Origin: Ruminiclostridium sp.
Lineage (GTDB): Bacteria > Bacillota > Clostridia > Oscillospirales > Ruminococcaceae
Assembly: GCA_017941355.1 (NCBI GenBank)
Contig: JAGAWN010000244.1
Coordinates: forward strand, 1-36,980
Direction of reading: 5' to 3'
Length of the DNA stretch: 36,980 bases
Positions within the stretch are counted from its first letter, which is position 1; every line of letters starts with the position of its first letter. Below, piece by piece: positions 32,286 through 36,980 of the stretch. A program made the position numbers and the translations under genes. The notes below the pieces were generated by a model that was not told where the DNA came from, ran no database searches, and saw nothing but the letters and a program-made list of their open reading frames with translations.

Positions 32286-33164
32286 ATGCGAAAAGTAACC
32301 ACGGCGGCGGTGCAGATGCACTGCACTGCCGATATAAACGAAAACATCGCCCTTGCGGATAAGCTTGTCCGCGAGGCGGCAAAGAACGGCGCGCAGGTCA
32401 TACTGCTGCCGGAGCTGTTCGAGCGGCAGTATTTCTGTCAGGAGCGCAGATACGAATACTATGCCTTTGCGAAGCCGCTTGCCGAAAACGACGCGGTGAA
32501 GCATTTCTCGGCAGTCGCGGCGGAACTGGGTGTCGTGCTGCCAATAAGCTTCTACGAGCGGGACGTGAACAGGCTGTTCAACTCCTGCGCGGTCATTGAC
32601 GCGGACGGGGAAGTTCTCGGCGTTTACCGAAAGACCCACATTCCGGACGATCACTACTATCAGGAGAAGTTCTATTTCGTTCCCGGCGACACGGGATTCA
32701 GGGTGTGGAACACCCGCTATGCGCGTATCGGCGTTGGCATCTGCTGGGATCAGTGGTTCCCGGAGTCGGCGCGGTGCATGGCGATCGAGGGCGCGGAGCT
32801 GCTGTTCTATCCTACCGCTATCGGCAGCGAGCCTGTGCTTGACACCGACAGTATGCCGCATTGGCGGCGTGCCATACAGGGTCACGCTGCGGCGAACGTA
32901 ATGCCTGTGATCGCGGCTAACCGTTTCGGCACCGAGACGGTGGAGCCGTGTGACGAAAACGGCGGGCAGAAGTCCGCGCTGACGTTCTACGGCTCGTCGT
33001 TCATTACCGACTGCACCGGCGAAATAACAGCCGACGGCGGGCGTGAGGGTGACAAGGTTATATGCGCGGAGCATGACCTTGACGCGATAGACGAAATGCG
33101 GCTGAGCTGGGGGATATTCCGCGACCGGCGCCCGGACAAATACGGTATCATCACCGAAAGGTGA
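32286..33164 (+). CDS. aguB: N-carbamoylputrescine amidase
   Basis: A 292-residue nitrilase-superfamily enzyme with the Glu-Lys-Cys triad: E43 in LPELFERQYFC, K116 in YRKTHIPDD and C153 in GVGICWDQWFPE. It converts N-carbamoylputrescine to putrescine, CO2 and ammonia. The length is normal. A strong GGAGG site precedes the ATG. It completes the arginine-to-putrescine branch within the operon. Confidence 0.96.
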   Translation: MRKVTTAAVQMHCTADINENIALADKLVREAAKNGAQVILLPELFERQYFCQERRYEYYAFAKPLAENDAVKHFSAVAAELGVVLPISFYERDVNRLFNSCAVIDADGEVLGVYRKTHIPDDHYYQEKFYFVPGDTGFRVWNTRYARIGVGICWDQWFPESARCMAIEGAELLFYPTAIGSEPVLDTDSMPHWRRAIQGHAAANVMPVIAANRFGTETVEPCDENGGQKSALTFYGSSFITDCTGEITADGGREGDKVICAEHDLDAIDEMRLSWGIFRDRRPDKYGIITER

Positions 33165-33197
33165 CACGGATATGACATCAACGAAAGGAGAATGCAC

Positions 33198-33356
33198 ATG
33201 AAGTACGTTTGCGATCTTTGCGGCTGGGAGTACGACGAGACTGTCGGAGACCCGGAAAACGGAATTGCACCCGGCACAAAGTTTGAAGATCTTCCCGATG
33301 ATTTTGAATGTCCGCTCTGCGGCGCGGGAAAGGACAGCTTTTCCAAAGCTGAATGA
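33198..33356 (+). CDS. rubredoxin
   Basis: A 52-residue protein starting [20 protein letters not shown] and ending with [11 protein letters not shown]. The two CxxCG knuckles (Cys5, Cys8, Cys38, Cys41 approximately) bind one iron. It serves as a small electron carrier for oxygen or superoxide detoxification or other redox reactions in anaerobes. A good site (AAAGGAG) lies before the ATG, 33 bp after aguB, and it is followed by the operon terminator. A link to polyamine synthesis is not evident. Confidence 0.97.
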   Translation: MKYVCDLCGWEYDETVGDPENGIAPGTKFEDLPDDFECPLCGAGKDSFSKAE

Positions 33357-33362
33357 AAACTG

Positions 33363-33396
33363 ACAGCTCTCCCTTTTACGGGAGAGCTGTTTTTTA
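33363..33396 (+). terminator. intrinsic terminator of the polyamine operon
   Basis: An 11-bp stem ACAGCTCTCCC (33363-33373) with its complement (33380-33390), a 6-nt loop and TTTTTT after. Also suited to end the convergent minus-strand gene at 33394. Confidence 0.93.
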
Positions 33397-33822
33397 CGCG
33401 ATATCTTCTTTGTCGGGATACAGTGCCTCAAGCTTTGTGATCGCCTTTCTCAGGATCCGGGTAACGTGCCGGGAGCTGTAACCCAGCTTTTCGCCGATCT
33501 CCTCAGCGCTTTCGTGCATTATGTAACGGCGCTCGATTATCAGACGCTCTGTGCTGTCTCCGAGAGCCGACACTACATTCATAATACGCTCACGAAGTTC
33601 CACCAGACCGTCTATCTCACGGTCTATGCGCAGTTCGAGATCAGCTATCTTTACTGCGTAGTTTCCGACTCTGTCGGAATTGCCGCTTCCCGTGCTGCCC
33701 AGAAATGTAAAGCGCTGAGTTACACGCTCGGCAAGCGCTCTGAGCTGCGCTATCTCCTCAAGACCGAGATTTATTCGATCGTCTATTTCTTTATGTGATT
33801 CAAGCAATTTTCTGATATTCAT
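33394..33822 (-). CDS. DUF1492-type sigma-region-4-like protein
   Basis: A 142-residue protein of the phage-associated DUF1492 group. It has an N-terminal helical, charged region and a C-terminal helix-turn-helix (ESAEEIGEKLGYSSRHVTRILRKAITKLEALYP) like region 4 of sigma factors. Such proteins often act as late or control-region transcription factors in prophages. No -10-binding sigma region 2 is present. It follows the small zinc-ribbon gene by 12 bp, in the same unit, which is divergent from the repressor. Confidence 0.8.
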   Translation of the reverse strand: MNIRKLLESHKEIDDRINLGLEEIAQLRALAERVTQRFTFLGSTGSGNSDRVGNYAVKIADLELRIDREIDGLVELRERIMNVVSALGDSTERLIIERRYIMHESAEEIGEKLGYSSRHVTRILRKAITKLEALYPDKEDIA

Positions 33823-33834
33823 GCCTCTCTCCTT

Positions 33835-34059
33835 TCATACCAGCACTTCGGTCAGGCAGTCGCCGCAGAACAGCAGTTCTCCCGCTTCATAGGCGCTTTC
33901 TCCGTCGAAAAGCGGTTTTCCGCAAACCCCGCATACATACCGTGATCCGATGATGTTTTCACTTCCGCAGTACGCGCACTCAGCGTATCTGCTCCCGTCA
34001 GTGTCATAGGGTCTGTCGGGCGTATCGCCCGTTTTTCCGCAGTTATTACATTTGTACAA
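33835..34059 (-). CDS. small zinc-ribbon protein
   Basis: A 74-residue protein with four CxxC pairs (CNNC 4-7, CAYC 28-31, CGVC 43-46, CGDC 65-68), probably binding two zinc ions. It appears to start at TTG (34059), preceded by AAAGGAGG; a longer frame continues upstream through the promoter and is not used. No specific family is recognised; such proteins occur in phage-related regions. First gene of the minus-strand side of the divergent switch. Confidence 0.7.
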   Translation of the reverse strand: MYKCNNCGKTGDTPDRPYDTDGSRYAECAYCGSENIIGSRYVCGVCGKPLFDGESAYEAGELLFCGDCLTEVLV

Positions 34060-34072
34060 TGCTCCTCCTTTT

Positions 34073-34204
34073 GTTGCAAATCGGGGAAGTTGCTCCTTTC
34101 GTTGCATATTTGGGACAAGTCTATAATACCACAACTTTTTACAATTGTCAACCCATTTGTGCAACTTTTTTCAAAATTTTCGCAAAGCTGTTGCAATTTT
34201 GGGA
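34073..34204. promoter_or_regulatory. operator array of the divergent switch
   Basis: Three direct 15-bp sites with consensus GTTGCAnnTnnGGGA lie at 34073-34087, 34101-34115 and 34190-34204. A fourth related site in reverse orientation lies at 34151-34165 (12 of 15 positions). They cover the leader and start of the leftward transcript, the edge of its -35, and the -35 of the rightward promoter. They are probable binding sites for the S24 repressor (inference). Confidence 0.65.
34123..34151 (-). promoter_or_regulatory. leftward promoter of the zinc-ribbon/DUF1492 unit
   Basis: On the minus strand TTGACA (34146-34151), 17-bp spacer, TATTAT (34123-34128). Confidence 0.8.
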
Positions 34205-34219
34205 ATTATGTGTTATAAT
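34191..34219 (+). promoter_or_regulatory. rightward promoter of the S24 repressor
   Basis: TTGCAA (34191-34196), 17-bp spacer, TATAAT (34214-34219). The -35 lies inside an operator-like repeat, which allows autoregulation. Confidence 0.8.
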
Positions 34220-34277
34220 GCAGTATAAGGAAAGTTTATGTGCCAACCTGTCATAAAAACACGAAGGAGAGAATATC

Positions 34278-34904
34278 ATGGAAAATACATCTACCGCCGA
34301 GAGGCTCGGACTCCGAAGAAAAGAACTCGGAATGTCGTATCAGGAACTTGCGGACTGTACAGGGATCAGCAAGTCAACGCTGCAGCGCTACGAAACAGGC
34401 AGTATCAAAAATATCCCGCTGGACAAGCTTGATGTGCTTGCTCAGGGACTAAAGACCACCGCACTTTATATTCTCGGGAAAAGCGAACCCAATAATGCCG
34501 AGATCATCGACAACAGCATTTACCGCATACCGGTGTTCGACAGCGTAAGCGCAGGCTTCGGCGCATACGCCGACAGCAACGCGGTCTGCTATATACCGAC
34601 ATTCATAGAGCATCCCGGCGAGCGCCAGGATTTCCTGTGGATCAACGTCAAGGGCGACAGCATGGCTCCCACTATCGAGGACGGTGACAGGATCCTCGTC
34701 CGGAGACGCGACAGCGTTGACAGCGGCAGCGTAGCCGTCGTTATGATAGGCGATGAGGCATTTGTCAAAAAGATCAAGTACGGAAGGAACTGGGTGGAGC
34801 TTCATTCGATAAATCCCTACTACCCTGTCCGCCGGTTTGAAAACGAATCCGCGGCAGATGTACGCGTCGTTGGTGCGGTGATCGAGGTCAGCAAGAAGCT
34901 GTGA
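34278..34904 (+). CDS. XRE-family repressor with S24 (LexA/CI-like) autocleavage domain
   Basis: A 208-residue regulator. The N-terminal helix-turn-helix (about 8-62; LADCTGISKSTLQRYETG) is followed by a LexA-like peptidase domain. The cleavage site is likely Ala92-Gly93 in SVSAGFGA, the nucleophile Ser128 in KGDSMAPTIEDGD, and the general-base Lys164 or 165 in FVKKIKY. In phages and mobile elements such proteins hold promoters shut until DNA damage triggers self-cleavage. AAGGAGAG precedes the ATG. It has its own terminator and faces the zinc-ribbon/DUF1492 pair. Confidence 0.92.
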   Translation: MENTSTAERLGLRRKELGMSYQELADCTGISKSTLQRYETGSIKNIPLDKLDVLAQGLKTTALYILGKSEPNNAEIIDNSIYRIPVFDSVSAGFGAYADSNAVCYIPTFIEHPGERQDFLWINVKGDSMAPTIEDGDRILVRRRDSVDSGSVAVVMIGDEAFVKKIKYGRNWVELHSINPYYPVRRFENESAADVRVVGAVIEVSKKL

Positions 34905-34914
34905 CAAACTGATA

Positions 34915-34957
34915 TCCCGTCCCGGAAGTCTTTTTCCGGAACGGGATATTTTTACTG
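34915..34957 (+). terminator. intrinsic terminator after the S24 repressor
   Basis: ATATCCCGT and its complement (34915-34923 with 34944-34952), extended by CCGG/CCGG pairing in the middle, followed by TTTT. It can also serve the convergent minus-strand gene ending at 34959. Confidence 0.85.
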
Positions 34958-34958
34958 T

Positions 34959-36413
34959 TCAGTTGTCATTACCGCTGCGGCGGTCAAGCCCCGCGAGAAT
35001 ATCGTCGATATTGTACGGAGCGCCGTTGTCGCTGTCCTCACGGAGCAATGAGTCAAGGCGCGGAATAGATGTTGTGGTGTTGGTATTGCGGCTTGTGGGC
35101 GTGTACTGACGGACGGGCTGCTGAAGTGACGGTGTTGTACGGGTCTGTGTGTCACGGAGCTGTCCGGTACGGGAAGGATCCTGAAGCTGCTGCGTGCGGT
35201 CCTCGGGCTGATTCAGCCGGAGCGCGGGACGCTGTATGCGGCGCTGCTGATTCTGCTGGCGGTTTTGCAGCCTGCTCTGTTCCTCGCGGATAGCGGCAGC
35301 CTGACGGGCATTCTGTGTAAGCTCCGCTGTCTGCTGCCTGGTGAGATTGCTGATGACCGCGGTCTTGGCGAGATTTGCGGTAGAACGGGCGGCTTTTCCT
35401 ATCTCCTTTTCGCGGTTCTCAAATTCCTTTTCCGCCGCAATTGCGGCACCGCGGGTCTTGCGGATATCGTTGACTACCTGCGCACGGACTTTATTCATAT
35501 CCTCGCGCTCATGCTCGGCTTTTGTGGCTTCGATAGCTTCGTTGAGCTTCGCGGAGGACAGCGGCATGGTAACACGCTGCTGTGAATGCTGCGGACGGCG
35601 CGTGGGAGTCGTGAACAGCGGATTCTGCTGAGACGCCTGCTGCTGTCTCGCGGCAATATTCGCATAATCGCTGCGCGTCCTCTGCGCGGGTCGGCGGCTC
35701 TGTACCTGCTCGCTTATACCGGTATCATAGATGCCGATACTGTTGTCAAGCGAGGCGTTCCGGTATGCACGGGCAGCTTCTGCGGTACCTCTGCGCTCTC
35801 TCGTCTGACGTTCGGGACCCGGCGCGTAGGTGGGAACCTCGTACTGCTTCTTGACAGTCTCGATCTCAGGCTGCGGCATTATCTTCCCGGCGAACTTTAC
35901 GATCTCGAGTATGATTATGATAATGCTCGGTACAATAGCGATCATCAGCATACCGACAGGCGAAGTTGCGAAAGTGATAAGCCCGCCGAGGAAATCCCAG
36001 TAACTCATGCCTTTTGCAAGCACCTGACTCTGCGAAAGTGTGATCTCCGCGTTGTTCTCTGTCAGTACGCTGAAACTGTAAACCCCGTCATACAGATTGC
36101 TGCTCAGCACCTGCGCCAATGCGGGTTTGCCGTTTTCGAGTGTGAATATCACTATGTTCGGCGGCTGGATCTCAGACGGCGGCACCTTGCTTGCTATCAG
36201 TGCCGTCCCCTCGTTCAGTAAATACGCTCCGTTCTCCGTCGGGAAAGCATTGGTTTTTACAAGATATATGTTTGAACCGAAGATGTTCGGCGTTCCGTCA
36301 CTGACGGAGTACACCACCGCCGTGACACTCAGGAAAATAGCTATAACGAAGAACAAACCGCACAGAATACGCAGTATGACTTCAAATGCTCTGTTTTTAA
36401 GGCTCATTCTCAA
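34959..36413 (-). CDS. signal-peptidase-like (S26/SipW fold) membrane protein without catalytic residues, Gln/Arg-rich tail
   Basis: A 484-residue protein. Residues 1-175 follow the plan of SipW-type signal peptidases: first membrane helix 11-35, an extracellular beta domain with a LIASKVPPSEIQPPNIVIFTLENG pattern split across 72-95, and a C-terminal helix about 152-172 after the YWDFLGG segment. The expected Ser-Met-x-Pro site is TNAFPT (54-59), and the later Lys/His site reads ALAQVL (98-103), so no catalytic dyad is visible. Residues 173-484 form a Gln/Arg/Thr-rich, mostly disordered, presumably cytoplasmic tail with a helical Lys/Glu/Ala part near 300-350. Function unknown; a scaffold role is conceivable. 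Confidence 0.7.
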   Translation of the reverse strand: MRMSLKNRAFEVILRILCGLFFVIAIFLSVTAVVYSVSDGTPNIFGSNIYLVKTNAFPTENGAYLLNEGTALIASKVPPSEIQPPNIVIFTLENGKPALAQVLSSNLYDGVYSFSVLTENNAEITLSQSQVLAKGMSYWDFLGGLITFATSPVGMLMIAIVPSIIIIILEIVKFAGKIMPQPEIETVKKQYEVPTYAPGPERQTRERRGTAEAARAYRNASLDNSIGIYDTGISEQVQSRRPAQRTRSDYANIAARQQQASQQNPLFTTPTRRPQHSQQRVTMPLSSAKLNEAIEATKAEHEREDMNKVRAQVVNDIRKTRGAAIAAEKEFENREKEIGKAARSTANLAKTAVISNLTRQQTAELTQNARQAAAIREEQSRLQNRQQNQQRRIQRPALRLNQPEDRTQQLQDPSRTGQLRDTQTRTTPSLQQPVRQYTPTSRNTNTTTSIPRLDSLLREDSDNGAPYNIDDILAGLDRRSGNDN

Positions 36414-36479
36414 ACCTCTCTCTATATAGTAAATGTTGTTACGAATGTAATTCCGGGGCGCAATGACCCAATCATATAC

Positions 36480-36508
36480 ATTTTAGCACATATTTCTGCA
36501 TTTTGCAA
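36480..36508 (-). promoter_or_regulatory. promoter of the S26-like gene
   Basis: On the minus strand TTGCAA (36503-36508), 17-bp spacer, TAAAAT (36480-36485). Confidence 0.7.
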
Positions 36509-36597
36509 TACCTTTTTACAATATTTATGGTCTTACGGCAAGAAAATATACAATTTGTGGGAATCCGACAGCTTGCGTTTCTGACCGGAAAAACAGA

Positions 36598-36640
36598 AAC
36601 AGCAGAACCACGGTCGTCGGTTCTGCTGTTATTGTTATTT
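36598..36640. terminator. intrinsic terminator, orphan on the plus strand
   Basis: A 12-bp stem AACAGCAGAACC (36598-36609) and complement (36619-36630) with a 9-nt loop, then TTATTGTTATTT. On the minus strand it is followed by TTTCTGTTTTT, so it probably ends transcripts of the gene entering from the right edge. Confidence 0.8.
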
Positions 36641-36672
36641 ACTTGTGTTTTACATACTTAATGTCTGCTCAT

Positions 36673-36915
36673 CAACCGTGAAAAGTCTTCATAGCACAGC
36701 TTGAAGGCTTTTCACGGTTGCAAAAGTGCAAGGAAAATTCCCCATTTTTAAAATTTTCCTTGCACTTTTGTTCGTCCGAAGGACGAAATGAGCTTGACAT
36801 CAAGGAATGTGTCCGTTGTTCCAATGCGCTGCAGGTGCATTGGAACAACATCTGAAAGTCTGTTTTACAGACTTTCAGGCAATACCTGCCAAAAGGCAGT
36901 TATTGAGGACACATT
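36673..36915. repeat. cluster of perfect hairpins, partly enclosed by an outer stem
   Basis: No gene is seen between 36414 and 36920. Hairpins: 36673-36720 (13 bp), 36721-36770 (19 bp, 12-nt loop), 36771-36787 (7 bp, 3-nt loop), 36816-36848 (12 bp), 36852-36878 (11 bp), 36880-36905 (10 bp with one mismatch). The last three are enclosed by AATGTGTCC (36806-36814) and GGACACATT (36907-36915). This could be a structured RNA or a palindromic mobile element; terminator-like T tracts are lacking. Confidence 0.85.
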
Positions 36916-36920
36916 AATTA

Positions 36921-36980
36921 TTAAACATTCTCCAGCCTGCGTCCGATGTAACCCGCTACCTCTTTCTCGTCGATGCCGAG
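36921..36980 (-). CDS. 3' end of an unidentified gene (partial)
   Basis: The last 19 codons and a TAA stop (36921-36923) of a minus-strand frame open to the right edge: LGIDEKEVAGYIGRRLENV. Too short to assign. The hairpin cluster starts 5 nt beyond its stop. Confidence 0.5.
   Translation of the reverse strand, partial: LGIDEKEVAGYIGRRLENV

Noticed and set aside
33394-34904. Complete prophage
   Set aside because: Only the regulatory switch is present; no integrase, replication, head, tail or lysis genes and no att repeats were seen.

Overview
The window looks like a chromosomal segment of a Gram-positive anaerobe of the class Clostridia, most likely a Ruminococcus-like member of the Oscillospiraceae. 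The reasons are the Bacillota-type rplU-prp-rpmA-obg block (L27 has the cleavable N-terminal extension and its Prp protease is present), RNase Y and Mini-RNase III, a carboxyspermidine-type polyamine operon, a cytoplasmic GH5 glycosidase, and many strong TTGACA/TATAAT promoters with 17-bp spacers. The assignment rests on gene content read by eye, not on a search.

Layout, left to right. (1) 1-1000: a promoter and the start of an unidentified minus-strand gene, then a LytTR regulator with a degenerate receiver. (2) 1081-1519: tRNA-Leu(CAA) on the minus strand, followed on its 3' side by a tandem array of 97-bp units, each holding a small GC-rich hairpin. (3) 1601-3670: rny (RNase Y) with a promoter, a structured leader of about 350 nt and a terminator. 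(4) 3796-10993, minus strand: GH5 enzyme, yebC, a secreted protein of unknown function, mrnC, obg, a small membrane protein, then rpmA-prp-rplU with a leader and promoter. (5) 11052-12226: an ArsB/NhaD-type permease. (6) 12401-16130, minus strand: mnmE and a SecA2-like ATPase, sharing a divergent promoter region with glmU and two CPBP membrane proteases (16202-19786). (7) 19844-23872, minus strand: a probable four-gene operon coding for a degenerate HMGL-like protein, a zinc-ribbon membrane protein, a TPM-domain protein and a HlyD-like lipoprotein.

(8) 23894-33390: the centre of the window, a polyamine operon: speA, speE, an SPFH/zinc-ribbon protein, carboxyspermidine dehydrogenase, nspC, aguA, a lipoprotein, a DUF7336-like protein, a cysteine hydrolase, aguB and rubredoxin. 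It encodes arginine -> agmatine -> N-carbamoylputrescine -> putrescine -> carboxyspermidine -> spermidine, plus a spermidine synthase homologue without SpeD. Its 250-nt leader ends in a strong intrinsic terminator just before speA, with an upstream segment able to pair with the terminator arm: a candidate riboswitch or attenuator. A 27-bp copy of the aguA 3' end, still in frame and with its own stop, lies 1,035 bp further on and brackets two genes, which looks like an insertion or duplication scar.

(9) 33394-34952: a compact phage-immunity-like switch. An XRE-S24 (CI/LexA-like) repressor diverges from a zinc-ribbon protein and a DUF1492 sigma-like protein across four 15-bp operator-like repeats. 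(10) 34959-36508: a signal-peptidase-like membrane protein without recognisable catalytic residues and with a Gln/Arg-rich tail. (11) 36598-36915: a gene-free stretch packed with perfect hairpins, part of them enclosed by a 9-bp outer stem, next to the 3' end of a gene that runs off the right edge.

The best candidates for something undescribed are the speA leader, the hairpin cluster at 36673-36915, the tRNA-adjacent 97-bp array, the inactive S26-fold protein and the SpeE/CASDH hybrid polyamine operon.
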